DNA from: Lachnospiraceae bacterium
Lineage (GTDB): Bacteria; Bacillota; Clostridia; Lachnospirales; Lachnospiraceae
Length of the DNA: 46,083 nt
Direction: 5' to 3'
NCBI GenBank assembly: GCA_017465095.1
Contig: JAFTWX010000062.1
Location: 1-46,083 of the forward strand
Positions 25,286 through 34,247 of the stretch are shown piece after piece. A model generated the notes under the pieces. The model searched no databases, was not told the origin of the DNA, and saw only the letters and a list, made by a program, of their open reading frames with translations. Both the position numbers and the translations under genes were made by a program. Every line of letters starts with the position of its first letter. Position 1 is the stretch's first letter.

Positions 25286-27946
25286 CTATTGTACCGGTGC
25301 ACCATCTGCATTTTCACCGGTATCAGCATCTATATCAATTTGCTGCTGCGCCTGCTGGGCTTGCTGCTGTTGCTGTGCCTGTTGTTGCTGAAGTGCTGCC
25401 TGTGCTGCCTGGATAGCAGCGATGTTATTCGGATCCATAAAGTAGGTTGCCGAATGCGGACACGTCTCCGAAAGTCCCGGCGTTCCGTCGTCGGCAGGCG
25501 GGATTTCAATAACTCCCGGCACCTGATACGGACATGTGGCGCAGGCGGGCATTCCGGTGGCCATACATACCGAACCGGTCACGTGAACGGTACATGTGTC
25601 GGTCGGAACCGTGCCTTCTGCAAAGTATTCGGTTGTCAAATGGGCATCACAAATACCGGCAATCGGTAATTTTCCTGATTTCGCACATACGGTAGCAGTT
25701 ACGATTCCGCTTGGTTTCTTGAAAGAAGCCGCCGGAAGATCTTCGTGAATCTGAGACATAACTGCTCTCCAAAGTGTTTTGGACAGATTCTTCTCGGAAG
25801 AAGATTTCATGGATACGTTGTTGTCGTAACCTGTCCAAGTCGTCGCTGTATAATACGGCGTATAGCCTGCAAACCAAACATCTTTGTAGTCGGATGTAGT
25901 ACCCGTTTTACCGGCGATGGCAATATCACCGCCGAAGTTTACGGAACCACCGGTTCCTTTCGTTACAACATCTACCATGGCGTCTGTCAGAAGATAAGCG
26001 GTAGATTCTTTGATAACCTGATTGGTTTCCGGTGTTGTGTAGTCAATCAGAACATTTCCGTCGTGATCGAGAATCTTTGTAAACAGTGTCGGTTTTACAT
26101 AGGAACCGTTGTTGGCAATCGCTGCATAAGCTGCATTTAATTCCATGTTGGTCACGCCGTCTGTAATACCGCCGAGGGAAAGGGACTGCGTAATATCGGT
26201 AAATATTTGTGTGCCGTCCGCTGTGTTGACCTCACGTCTTTCCACAAGGGTCGTAAATCCGAAATCCTGTAAGTAGTCAAAGCCGAGCTGCGGTGTAATC
26301 TGTGTCAAAGTTTTAACAGCAACAATGTTCAATGACTGCTCAATACCGTATCTTAAACTGCAAATACCTTTGTATTCTGCGCCATACCAGTTGCTGACCG
26401 GTGTTCCGTTCTCGTAGAAATACTCGGCATCGTTCTGTACGGATGCCAGTGTGAGACCTGCACTGTCAAGAGCCGGTGCATATGTCGAAAGCACTTTGAA
26501 GGTGGAACCCGGCTGTCTCGTTGTGACGGTTGCACGGTTTAAGGTACGGCTGGCTGTTTTGGTACCACGTCCGCCGACCATGGCTACGATATGTCCCGTT
26601 GCCTGATCCTCTACGGTGATGGATACCTGTGGCTGAGGAGTTAAAGTGATGTTTTCATCGTGTACTTTGTCTCCGGGACCGAGGATAGCAGTCTGGTACG
26701 CTGCAATGTCCTCGTAAGCCTCATCCTGGGAAGAGTAGAGCAGGTCGTACGCCGCACTTTGTTGCTGGAAATAAGATTTAAACATTTCCGTAGAGTGGTT
26801 TTCGTAATCGCCGTTACTCTTTTTGACCGTGAGCTGATAGCTTAACAGCCACTGGGTATTTTCCGGATAATTCTCTTCGTTGCTATATATGTCATCACAA
26901 ATTTTCTGAATCTTCGGATCCTGCGTTCCGAAAATCTGAAGACCGCCACTGTAAACGAGCTTGTAAGCCTGTGTCTCGTTGTAGCCTTTTTCTTCCATCA
27001 GTACCTGTGTCACCTGATCAATCAGGGCATCTACAAAATAAGTGTTGATGGACTCGGTATCTTTTTCTTTGTTTACATTTTGAATGCGTGCGTATACGTT
27101 GTCGGCAACCGCTTCGTCGTATTCTTCCTGGGTGATATATCCCTGTTCCAACATATTGCGTAATACTTTGGTACGTCTCTGCGCGTTATCTTCCGGATGG
27201 GAAATCGGATTTAATCTGGAAGGATTCTGGGTGATGCTGGCAATAACGGCACATTCTGACAGGGTCAGCTGCGATACCGGCTTGTTAAAGTAACGCATGG
27301 AAGCTGCCTGTACACCGAGGGTATTCTGCCCGAGGTTGATGGAGTTCATATAGAGCTCTAAGATACTCTCTTTGTCCATACGTTTTTCAAGTTCGATGGC
27401 CAGATACTGTTCCTGGATTTTTCGTTTGATTTTTACAAAGTTGGAATTTTCACCGACCCAACCCTCGAATACGTTGTTTTTCAAAAGCTGCTGGGTGATG
27501 GTACTGGCTCCCTGTGTCAGGTCACGGTTTTTAACAGCTTCCACACCGGCACGGACAATACCTTTGATGTCGATACCGTTGTGCTGGTAAAAACGCTCAT
27601 CCTCGATAGCGACAAATGCGTCTGCCATGTCCTGCGGAATCAAATCCATATTGACGTAGCTTCGGTTAGAGTCGGTACCGACCAGCTTGGCGATTTGTTT
27701 TCCGCTGGAATCAAATACCACGGTCGCATATCCGGTTGGTCTGACATCCAGGCTCGAAATGTCCGGCGCAGATGCAAGAATTCCTTTAAAAATACCGATT
27801 CCGAAGCAGATACCGATAATTCCTACAGACAAAACGCATATAAGCAGTGCTTTCAAAAAATAAAGCATAAACATTTTGCTGAATTTAGTTGATTTTGAAT
27901 TGAGCTGACGCTGTTTGCGGCGTATGCTCTTTTTGCCATAGTTCAT
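25286..27946 (-). CDS. Class A penicillin-binding protein (PBP1A type)
   Basis: 886 residues from ATG 27946, with GGGAGGCT seven bases upstream; the frame stays open for 43 more codons but without a good start. It has a basic cytoplasmic tail and one membrane helix. Then comes a GT51 glycosyltransferase domain (EDERFYQHNGID, QGASTITQQLLKN), followed by a transpeptidase domain with the SxxK motif STFK, the SxN motif SLN and KTGT. It polymerises and crosslinks peptidoglycan on the outer face. A Cys-containing Pro-rich stretch and a Gln-rich low-complexity tail end the protein. It is divergent from the ECF sigma gene; the 199-base gap has a palindrome AATTGT-TC-ACAATT near 28019. Confidence 0.94.
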   Translation of the reverse strand: MNYGKKSIRRKQRQLNSKSTKFSKMFMLYFLKALLICVLSVGIIGICFGIGIFKGILASAPDISSLDVRPTGYATVVFDSSGKQIAKLVGTDSNRSYVNMDLIPQDMADAFVAIEDERFYQHNGIDIKGIVRAGVEAVKNRDLTQGASTITQQLLKNNVFEGWVGENSNFVKIKRKIQEQYLAIELEKRMDKESILELYMNSINLGQNTLGVQAASMRYFNKPVSQLTLSECAVIASITQNPSRLNPISHPEDNAQRRTKVLRNMLEQGYITQEEYDEAVADNVYARIQNVNKEKDTESINTYFVDALIDQVTQVLMEEKGYNETQAYKLVYSGGLQIFGTQDPKIQKICDDIYSNEENYPENTQWLLSYQLTVKKSNGDYENHSTEMFKSYFQQQSAAYDLLYSSQDEAYEDIAAYQTAILGPGDKVHDENITLTPQPQVSITVEDQATGHIVAMVGGRGTKTASRTLNRATVTTRQPGSTFKVLSTYAPALDSAGLTLASVQNDAEYFYENGTPVSNWYGAEYKGICSLRYGIEQSLNIVAVKTLTQITPQLGFDYLQDFGFTTLVERREVNTADGTQIFTDITQSLSLGGITDGVTNMELNAAYAAIANNGSYVKPTLFTKILDHDGNVLIDYTTPETNQVIKESTAYLLTDAMVDVVTKGTGGSVNFGGDIAIAGKTGTTSDYKDVWFAGYTPYYTATTWTGYDNNVSMKSSSEKNLSKTLWRAVMSQIHEDLPAASFKKPSGIVTATVCAKSGKLPIAGICDAHLTTEYFAEGTVPTDTCTVHVTGSVCMATGMPACATCPYQVPGVIEIPPADDGTPGLSETCPHSATYFMDPNNIAAIQAAQAALQQQQAQQQQQAQQAQQQIDIDADTGENADGAPVQ

Positions 27947-28145
27947 GAATATAGCCTCCCTATTCCCATGATTATACCAAAAACAGACATTAAAAGGAAG
28001 AAAAATCTTCCATATTAAGAATTGTTCACAATTAAAAACATGTCTATACGGAAAAAATGTGAAAATAAATCGCACATTTTTGCACCGACAGAGGTTATTA
28101 TAGTGAAAGGCCTTTCAAAAGATACGGCGGATGGGTGGTGAACTT

Positions 28146-28670
28146 ATGGATAAAACAGAATACGAGAGAATTGCAGAAAAATATCTGGACATGGTGTATA
28201 AAATTGCGCTGAGCCATACCGGGAAAGATACGGATGCAGAGGATGTGGCTCAGCAGACGTTTTACAGGCTTCTTGCGAAAAAAGGCGGTTTTTCCGACGA
28301 GGAGCATATCAAACGGTGGCTGATCCGGGTGTGCATCAATGAGTGTAACAGTTTGTTTTCCGGGTTTTGGAGAAGAAATGTCAGATTTTTTTCTGCCGGC
28401 TCTGATCAGCCAGCAGAACCGGAGGATTCCGGCAGTGACGGAGATGAAGATCCGGTGTTTGCTGCGCAGGAAAACAAGGCATTATATGAGACAGTGCAGA
28501 AATTGCCACCCAAATGCAGAATTGTGATTTATCTGTTTTACTATGAGGGATATAAGACGCAGGAGATTGCGCAGATTTTAAAAATGCGGGAACCGACCGT
28601 GCGAACCAGACTTGTCCGCGGACGAAAATTATTAAAAGAAGAGCTGAAGGAGGCGTGGGATTATGAATAA
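28146..28670 (+). CDS. ECF-type RNA polymerase sigma factor
   Basis: 174 residues from ATG 28146 (GGGTGGTGAA upstream; an ATG at 28131 would add five residues). Region 2 is YLDMVYKIALSH, then DTDAEDVAQQTFYRLLAKK, and region 4 is KCRIVIYLFYYEGYKTQEIAQIL, then MREPTVRTRLVRGRKLLKEEL. The linker is acidic. Sigma factors of this class direct polymerase to a small stress regulon, often including their own operon. It overlaps the next gene by eight bases, and that gene has the layout of its membrane anti-sigma partner. The divergent PBP1A gene may be part of the regulon, but this is only positional inference. Confidence 0.9.
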   Translation: MDKTEYERIAEKYLDMVYKIALSHTGKDTDAEDVAQQTFYRLLAKKGGFSDEEHIKRWLIRVCINECNSLFSGFWRRNVRFFSAGSDQPAEPEDSGSDGDEDPVFAAQENKALYETVQKLPPKCRIVIYLFYYEGYKTQEIAQILKMREPTVRTRLVRGRKLLKEELKEAWDYE

Positions 28671-29235
28671 TCAGGAAAAATTTAAGAGAACCTATGATGA
28701 GGTACATGCGCCGGAAGAGTTGCTCGGAAAGGTCATGGATTTGCAAATGGAAAAGAGAGAATTTAAGACAAGAAATATGGTGAAAGCTGCAGTGTGCGCA
28801 ATTGCGTTGGGGCTTGGACTGTTCGGTGCAGGGAACGGTATTTGTTATGCAGCGACGGGTGAGAGTCTTGTGACGAAGATGAAGGTAGTAATCAACGGAG
28901 AAGAGACACAGCAGGATGTACAGTGGACGCAGAACGGGGATGTATTTCACGGGGAAGTAGTCATTCCGAGCGAGGACGGTTCATCTGTTACCGTGTTGAC
29001 TGTTTCGGATGATATTCCGGAGAACATGCATGTGGAAATGGAATATCAGGAGGGAGGAACGGAAGGCGCAGACGGAACTGTCACGGAGGATACGGTTATT
29101 TTGGAAATCAATGAAGATGCAAGTGTAAATTCTGTTGCGGTTGAGAAACAGGAGAGTGTTTCCGGTAATTCTTCCGAAAAAGAAAAGAAAGACGTATCGG
29201 CAAATTCTTCCGGGAATATGGACGAGACAGAATAA
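28663..29235 (+). CDS. Probable membrane anti-sigma factor
   Basis: 190 residues from ATG 28663, overlapping the sigma gene. An N-terminal cytoplasmic segment of about 40 residues (FKRTYDEVHAPEELLGKVMD) is followed by one membrane helix (about 43-65) and an extracellular domain of 120 residues ending in an Asn/Ser/Lys-rich tail. This is the topology of anti-sigma factors cleaved or released on envelope signals. It lacks the zinc-binding HxxxCxxC motif of the common ZAS family. Homology is not evident; the call rests on gene pairing and topology. Confidence 0.7.
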   Translation: MNNQEKFKRTYDEVHAPEELLGKVMDLQMEKREFKTRNMVKAAVCAIALGLGLFGAGNGICYAATGESLVTKMKVVINGEETQQDVQWTQNGDVFHGEVVIPSEDGSSVTVLTVSDDIPENMHVEMEYQEGGTEGADGTVTEDTVILEINEDASVNSVAVEKQESVSGNSSEKEKKDVSANSSGNMDETE

Positions 29236-29267
29236 TTCATATATAATTGTTTCAGATTTGTTTGGAA

Positions 29268-29296
29268 AATGGGTCCGCATGTCGGACCCGTTTTTT
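29268..29296 (+). terminator. Terminator between the anti-sigma and yigZ genes
   Basis: TGGGTCCG pairs with CGGACCCG around CATGT and is followed by TTTTTT. It separates the two transcription units, although the yigZ start follows only 19 bases later. Confidence 0.85.
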
Positions 29297-29314
29297 CAGG
29301 AACGGAGAAAGTGT

Positions 29315-29929
29315 ATGAAAATCATTCTGGAACAGGCAGAAGGCGAAATTATAGAGAAAAAGTCGCGATTTATTGCGACTATGTGTCCGGTGGAGACCCA
29401 GGAGGAAGCGGAACAGTTTATTGCCCGCTGCAAGAAAAAATATTGGGATGCCCGCCACAATTGCAGTGCTTATGTCATCGGGGAAAACAATGAAATTATG
29501 CATTCTTCCGATGATGGGGAGCCGAGCGGAACGGCCGGTCGGCCGATGCTTTCTGTTTTGACAGGGGCAGATTTGCACAATGTGGTTGTAGTGGTTACCC
29601 GGTATTTCGGAGGTGTACTGCTCGGAACCGGAGGGCTTGTGCGTGCCTACCAGGGAGCAGTTTCTGCAGCGATTGCGAACTGCAAAATAGAGGAGCAGAT
29701 TGATTTGCAGCTTCTCACAGTCACGGTGGAGTACGGAGATGTGGGAAAATTGCAGTATTTTATGGAGCAAAAGCAGGAGTATCGCCTGGAAGAGACCGAG
29801 TACGGTGCCAACGTAGTTTTTCATATCGCGGTACCGGCAGAGATGACAGAGCAGGCAAAGAAGGAGCTTGTGCAACTCACCAGCGGAAAAGCTGAAATTG
29901 AGATGGGCGACGTGGTGGCGTCGGTGTGA
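29315..29929 (+). CDS. YigZ/IMPACT family protein
   Basis: 204 residues from ATG 29315 with GGAACGGAGAAAG upstream; the frame is open further 5' but overlaps the terminator. The family N-domain is clear from the segments KSRFIATMCPV, WDARHNCSAYVIG, SDDGEPSGTAGRPML and VVVVVTRYFGGVLLGTGGLVRAY. The C-terminal 70 residues match the DUF1949 ferredoxin-like fold. Eukaryotic IMPACT regulates Gcn2; the bacterial role is unclear and may involve translation. Single-gene unit followed by a repeat element. Confidence 0.92.
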   Translation: MKIILEQAEGEIIEKKSRFIATMCPVETQEEAEQFIARCKKKYWDARHNCSAYVIGENNEIMHSSDDGEPSGTAGRPMLSVLTGADLHNVVVVVTRYFGGVLLGTGGLVRAYQGAVSAAIANCKIEEQIDLQLLTVTVEYGDVGKLQYFMEQKQEYRLEETEYGANVVFHIAVPAEMTEQAKKELVQLTSGKAEIEMGDVVASV

Positions 29930-29984
29930 AGTGGCATGTTTTTGATGTCCGACGGTTGTGACATTGCATGTCTATTATCCGTCG

Positions 29985-30152
29985 TTGGGCATATATAAAA
30001 AAACAAGTCAAAAGTACCCATTTTTCTAATGAAAAGCAAGCGTGTTAGCCTCGAAAATCTATGTTTTGGGTATATTTCAAAAAAGTATTAAAAAGGTTCC
30101 AAGATTACTCGATATCTTGGAACCTTTTTGATAATTATTTTCTATATGCCCA
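29985..30152. repeat. Palindromic repeat element, family 2, copy B
   Basis: The left part (TTGGGCATATA then AAGTCAAAAGTACCCA, 29985-30020) is the reverse complement match of 11631-11665. The right part carries TTTGGGTATATTTCAAA at 30065, a strong hairpin AAAAAGGTTCCAAGAT/ATCTTGGAACCTTTTTG (about 30090-30130), and ends in TTTTCTATATGCCCAC. The element is thus copy A turned around. A likely use is as terminator for both flanking genes (yigZ and typA converge here), but the duplicated ends suggest a mobile or once-mobile palindrome. Confidence 0.65.
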
Positions 30153-30160
30153 CGGGGAGC

Positions 30161-30180
30161 ACTTTACACTTTACACTTTA
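30161..30180. repeat. Short tandem repeat, 7-base unit
   Basis: ACTTTAC is repeated almost three times (ACTTTAC ACTTTAC ACTTTA), just after repeat element copy B and 25 bases beyond the typA stop. Its length could vary by slippage. No function is evident. Confidence 0.7.
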
Positions 30181-30204
30181 GCGAAACATGCCCACAGGCG
30201 CAAA

Positions 30205-32037
30205 CTAATTCTTTTTAAATCCTGCACGCTTGCGCATGGTCGGGTCCAGAATTTTTTTGCGGATGCGAAGACTTTCCGGTGTGACTTCCAGAAGTTCGTC
30301 TGTATCGATGAAATCCAGTGCCTGCTCCAAAGAGAGAATACGTGGCGGTGAGAGACGGAGTGCATCGTCCGCACCGGAGGAACGGGTATTGGTCAACTGC
30401 TTTTTCTTGCATACATTGATTTCCACATCCTCGGCTTTGCCGGTTTCGCCGACAACCATTCCGGCGTAAACCTTCGTGCCGGCACCGATGAACAGCGTTC
30501 CGCGTTCCTGGGCATTGTACAGTCCGTAGGTAATGGCTTCGCCTGTTTCAAAGGCGATGAGAGAACCCTGGCTGCGGTAAGCCATATCTCCCTTGTACGG
30601 GCCGTAACCCTGGAAGGATGTGTTGATGATACCGTTTCCTTTTGTGTCTGTCATAAATTCGCCGCGGTATCCGATCAGACCCCGCGAAGGAATGGAAAAC
30701 TCAAGTCTTGTGTAGCCGCCGCTTGTCTGGCTCATGCCGAGAAGTTCGCCTTTTCTGGTGGAAAGCTTCTGGATGACGGAGCCGGAAAATTCTTCCGGAA
30801 CATCCACATAAGCTGTTTCCATCGGCTCCAGTTTTTTCCCGTTTTCATCTGTTTTGTAGAGCACCTCTGCTTTGGATACGGCAAATTCGTATCCCTCACG
30901 TCGCATATTTTCAATGAGAACTGACAAATGAAGCTCGCCGCGTCCGGACACCTTGAATATTTCGGTGGTGTCGGTTTCTTCCACGCGAAGGGACACGTCT
31001 GTGTTGAGCTCGCGGAAAAGCCGGTCACGGAGGTGGCGGCTTGTCACATATTTTCCTTCCTGTCCTGCGAGCGGAGAGTCATTGACCATGAAATGCATAG
31101 CGATGGTCGGCTCGGAAATTTTCTGGAACGGAATCGGCTTCGGATCAGTCGGAGCACAGAGGGTATCACCGATACGGATATCTGCAATACCGGAAATTGC
31201 CACGATGGAACCGATTCCGGCTTCCTTTACTTCTACTTTTTTCAAACCGTCAAATTCATAGAGTTTGGAAATCTTGACCTTTTTGGAATATTCCGGATCA
31301 TGATGGTTGACAATGACAACTTCCTGATTGACGCTGATCGTACCGTTATCCACTTTTCCGACACCGATACGGCCTACATATTCATTGTAGTCGATGGTGC
31401 TGATCAGAAGCTGCGAACCTGCGTCCGGGTCACCTTCCGGAGCAGGAATGTAGTCAAGTATTTTTTCAAACAAAGGAATCATATCTTTGCCCGGTTCATC
31501 CATGGAAAGGGATGCGGTACCGGATTTTGCGGATGCAAAGACAAACGGGCAGTCCAGCTGCCACTCGTCCGCTTCCAAATCAATAAGAAGTTCCAAGACT
31601 TCATCAATTACCTCAGAAGGTCTTGCTTCCGGGCGGTCGATTTTATTGATGCAAACAATGACCGGAAGTTTCAATTCCAGCGCTTTGCGGAGTACGAATT
31701 TTGTCTGTGGCATAGCACCTTCAAAGGCATCAACCACAAGGATGACACCGTTTACCATCTTGAGAACACGCTCCACTTCGCCGCCGAAGTCGGCATGCCC
31801 CGGAGTGTCAATGATATTTATTTTTGTATCTTTATAGGTCACGGCTGTATTTTTGGAAAGAATGGTAATGCCGCGCTCCCGCTCGATGTCATTGCTGTCC
31901 ATGACACGTTCTGCCACCTCGGCACCGGCGCGGAATACACCGCTCTGCTTGAGCAGCTCATCCACCAAAGTTGTTTTTCCGTGATCGACGTGGGCGATAA
32001 TTGCTACGTTTCTTATATCATTTCTTTTTGTATTCAT
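30205..32037 (-). CDS. typA: Translational GTPase TypA/BipA
   Basis: 610 residues from ATG 32037, preceded by GAGGCGAAC. The G domain carries AHVDHGKTT (G1), [12 protein letters not shown] (G3) and [10 protein letters not shown] (G4), with an EF-G-like switch I (ERGITI). The beta-barrel domain, two EF-G-like domains and the unique C-terminal domain ending in a basic tail are all there. TypA binds ribosomes and helps assembly of the large subunit and growth under stress. A 408-codon open frame on the opposite strand is a codon-bias shadow. It is convergent with yigZ and divergent from the SSB-like gene. Confidence 0.96.
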   Translation of the reverse strand: MNTKRNDIRNVAIIAHVDHGKTTLVDELLKQSGVFRAGAEVAERVMDSNDIERERGITILSKNTAVTYKDTKINIIDTPGHADFGGEVERVLKMVNGVILVVDAFEGAMPQTKFVLRKALELKLPVIVCINKIDRPEARPSEVIDEVLELLIDLEADEWQLDCPFVFASAKSGTASLSMDEPGKDMIPLFEKILDYIPAPEGDPDAGSQLLISTIDYNEYVGRIGVGKVDNGTISVNQEVVIVNHHDPEYSKKVKISKLYEFDGLKKVEVKEAGIGSIVAISGIADIRIGDTLCAPTDPKPIPFQKISEPTIAMHFMVNDSPLAGQEGKYVTSRHLRDRLFRELNTDVSLRVEETDTTEIFKVSGRGELHLSVLIENMRREGYEFAVSKAEVLYKTDENGKKLEPMETAYVDVPEEFSGSVIQKLSTRKGELLGMSQTSGGYTRLEFSIPSRGLIGYRGEFMTDTKGNGIINTSFQGYGPYKGDMAYRSQGSLIAFETGEAITYGLYNAQERGTLFIGAGTKVYAGMVVGETGKAEDVEINVCKKKQLTNTRSSGADDALRLSPPRILSLEQALDFIDTDELLEVTPESLRIRKKILDPTMRKRAGFKKN

Positions 32038-32232
32038 AATAAGTTCGCCTCTTTTTTTCTATTTTTTAACCTCAAACGACATAAGTCTACCACAAATGAC
32101 GTAAAAATCAACTGTATTTGCTGTTTCTGCGGTCTTTTCGTCGATAAGAAGTAAGCATAAATGCGGAATCCGGGCATAGATTTATATAGCATGACAGGAA
32201 AAAATTCTTGATCTAAGAAGGGAGAACAAAAA

Positions 32233-32901
32233 ATGACAGATAAGGTAATTGAAAACAACCAGGTAGTAGTAATCGGAGAAATTGCAGGAGATTTTGTGTA
32301 CAGTCACGAAATATTCGGCGAGGGATTTTATATGGTCGATCTGCTTGTGCCACGGCTCAGTGATTCCTCAGACCTGATTCCTCTTATGGTGTCGGAGCGT
32401 CTCATGGATGTGGAAAAGGATTACAGAGGAACAACCATTATGGTAAGCGGACAATTCCGGTCCTACAACCGCCACGAGGAGCATAAAAACAGACTGATTC
32501 TTTCTGTTTTTGTGAGAGAGGTGGATTTCCCGGAGAATCTTCCGGAAAATGAGAAAACCAATTATATCTTTTTGGACGGATATATCTGTAAGGAGCCGGT
32601 GTACCGGAAAACACCGCTGGGAAGAGAAATTGCGGATATCCTGCTGGCAGTAAACCGCCCGTACGGCAAAAGCGACTATATTCCGTGCATCAGCTGGGGA
32701 AGAAATGCCAGATATGCAGGAAATTTCCGTGTGGGAGAGAGATGTCGCATCTGGGGAAGAATCCAGAGTCGCGAATACATGAAAAAAATTTCGGAGGAGG
32801 AAGCGGAAAAGAGAATTGCCTATGAAGTTAGCGTCAGTAAATTGGAACTGGTGGAAGAAGGAGAAGATTATGTGACGGAAGACAGCAGTCTTGTTCTGTA
32901 A
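32233..32901 (+). CDS. Single-stranded DNA-binding-like protein with two OB-like halves
   Basis: 222 residues from ATG 32233, with AAGGGAG upstream. The C-terminal half (about 110-210) looks like an SSB OB fold: IFLDGYICKEPVYRKTPLGREIADILLAVNR has the order of strands of SSB, followed by YIPCISWGRNARY. The N-terminal half (QVVVIGEIAGDF to VREVDF) resembles a second, more divergent OB fold. It lacks the acidic DDDIPF-type tail of true SSB, though it ends with an acidic stretch. It may be a second DNA-binding protein beside the housekeeping SSB, for example in recombination or replication restart. Family function unknown. Confidence 0.65.
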   Translation: MTDKVIENNQVVVIGEIAGDFVYSHEIFGEGFYMVDLLVPRLSDSSDLIPLMVSERLMDVEKDYRGTTIMVSGQFRSYNRHEEHKNRLILSVFVREVDFPENLPENEKTNYIFLDGYICKEPVYRKTPLGREIADILLAVNRPYGKSDYIPCISWGRNARYAGNFRVGERCRIWGRIQSREYMKKISEEEAEKRIAYEVSVSKLELVEEGEDYVTEDSSLVL

Positions 32902-32934
32902 AAAAGGAAATTATTGTGTTCTGAGGTTTTGACG

Positions 32935-32963
32935 TTGACAGAATCCCGGAACAATGCTATTCT
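32935..32963 (+). promoter_or_regulatory. Promoter of the dapA-dapB transcript
   Basis: Perfect TTGACA at 32935-32940, 17-base spacer, TATTCT at 32958-32963. It lies just upstream of the lysine riboswitch and downstream of the SSB-like stop. Confidence 0.8.
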
Positions 32964-33004
32964 TTCAATAAGGTTTTGGTCCTATATCAGAACCGACATA
33001 TGTT

Positions 33005-33180
33005 AATAGATAGAGGTCGCGTCTTTCATAAGTACGTTTTGGGATGTAGCAGATACAGGCGAACAGAGCGGAAAGGGTGAGACGCCGAAAGAAAAAAAGG
33101 GCTGCACTTTTTTTCTTGGGCATGCAGTTAACAGCTGTATGACTGTCATCAGCAATTGATGGGGAGCTATCGGAAAAGAT
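33005..33180 (+). ncRNA. Lysine riboswitch (L box)
   Basis: Conserved L-box elements appear in order: AGAGGTCGC at 33013-33021, the GGAAAGGGTGAGACGCCGAAAG segment at 33070-33091 (core AGACGCCGAAAG), GACTGTCATC at about 33141, and GGGGAGCTATCGGAAA at 33161-33176. The RNA precedes dapA and dapB of the lysine/diaminopimelate pathway. Bound lysine would favour the following terminator. With the promoter and terminator it explains the gene-free stretch 32902-33282. Confidence 0.9.
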
Positions 33181-33184
33181 TATT

Positions 33185-33216
33185 AAAAGTCGGCTCTTTC
33201 CATGTCGGCTTTTTTC
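33185..33216 (+). terminator. Riboswitch-controlled terminator before dapA
   Basis: AAAAGTCGGC at 33185-33194 pairs with GTCGGCTTTT at 33204-33213 (with two G-U pairs) and is followed by more T. The stem uses a nearly self-complementary word, so it looks like a direct repeat at first sight. It would be the off-state structure of the lysine riboswitch. Confidence 0.7.
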
Positions 33217-33282
33217 TTTATCAGAGAAACTTCTGATAATGTAAATCGAAGCGATTCCCACACAAGTGAAGGAGGAAGAAAA

Positions 33283-34170
33283 ATGGCAATTTTTACAGGA
33301 GCAGGTGTTGCGATTGTCACACCATTTCATGAGGACGGAAGCGTCAATTATGAAGCATTCAAGGAGCAGATCGAACTTCAGATTGCAGGCGGAACCGATG
33401 CGATTATCGTATGCGGAACGACAGGAGAGGCATCCACATTATCCCACGAGGAGCATTTGGAAGTAATCCGCTATTGTATCGAAGTAGTAAACAAGAGAAT
33501 TCCGGTAGTTGCAGGTACAGGTTCTAATTGTACAGAGACAGCCATCTATCTGTCACAGGAGGCAGAAAAGGCAGGAGCAGACGGACTTTTGGTTGTGACT
33601 CCGTACTATAACAAATGTACACAGAAAGGTCTTGCAGAGCATTTCACCATGATTGCAGAGGCTGTTCAGATTCCGATTATTTTATACAATATCCCGGGCA
33701 GAACCGGTGGCGTGTTTATTCAGCCGGAAACAGTTGTGAAACTTTGCAAAGAAGTTCCGAATATTGTCGGCGTAAAAGATGCGACAGGTAACATTTCCGG
33801 TGTGGCTAAATTGTTAGCAATGGCTGACGGATGTGTGGATGTATACAGCGGAAACGACGATCAGATTGTGCCGATTCTTTCTCTCGGCGGAAAAGGAGTT
33901 ATCTCCGTATTGTCCAATGTTGCACCGCAGCAGACACACGATATCTGTGCAAAATATTTTGAAGGTGATGTGGAAGGAAGCCGTAAGATCCAGCTCGATG
34001 CCATCGATTTGATCGATGCGCTGTTCTGCGAGGTAAATCCGATTCCGGTGAAAAAAGCCATGAACCTTATGGGACTTGCAGCAGGACCGATGCGCAGACC
34101 GCTGACAGAGATGGAACCGCAGAATGCGGCAAAACTGGAAGCAGCGATGAAAGGCTTCGGTATTTTATAA
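33283..34170 (+). CDS. dapA: 4-hydroxy-tetrahydrodipicolinate synthase
   Basis: 295 residues from ATG 33283, with GGAGGAAG upstream; the frame is open further 5' but runs into the riboswitch terminator. It condenses pyruvate with aspartate semialdehyde, the first committed step to diaminopimelate and lysine. The key segments are GTTGEASTLSHEEH (the Thr-Thr pair), LYNIPGRTG (the catalytic Tyr) and NIVGVKDATGN (Schiff-base Lys). It has the normal TIM-barrel length. Feedback acts at the RNA level through the lysine riboswitch. Confidence 0.96.
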   Translation: MAIFTGAGVAIVTPFHEDGSVNYEAFKEQIELQIAGGTDAIIVCGTTGEASTLSHEEHLEVIRYCIEVVNKRIPVVAGTGSNCTETAIYLSQEAEKAGADGLLVVTPYYNKCTQKGLAEHFTMIAEAVQIPIILYNIPGRTGGVFIQPETVVKLCKEVPNIVGVKDATGNISGVAKLLAMADGCVDVYSGNDDQIVPILSLGGKGVISVLSNVAPQQTHDICAKYFEGDVEGSRKIQLDAIDLIDALFCEVNPIPVKKAMNLMGLAAGPMRRPLTEMEPQNAAKLEAAMKGFGIL

Positions 34171-34192
34171 AAATAGGTGAGAATTCCGTATG

Positions 34193-34218
34193 TGACAGGC
34201 AGAAAAAGCTGCCTGTCA
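34193..34218 (+). other. Hairpin between dapA and dapB
   Basis: TGACAGGCAG at 34193-34202 pairs perfectly with CTGCCTGTCA at 34209-34218. There is no T run after it, so a stop is unlikely; it may set mRNA processing or the ratio of dapA to dapB. Confidence 0.6.
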
Positions 34219-34247
34219 TATTCATATAACATCAGGAGGAAAATAAT

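Noticed and set aside
30161..30180. Start of a CRISPR array
   Set aside because: The unit is 7 bases with no spacers and no cas genes nearby; it is a simple tandem repeat.
30928..32154. 408-codon open frame on the + strand opposite typA
   Set aside because: It is antisense to a clear housekeeping gene, has no good ribosome binding site or domain, and follows typA codon bias.
33185..33213. Direct repeat GTCGGC before dapA as a regulatory repeat
   Set aside because: The words are almost self-complementary and form the expected riboswitch terminator.
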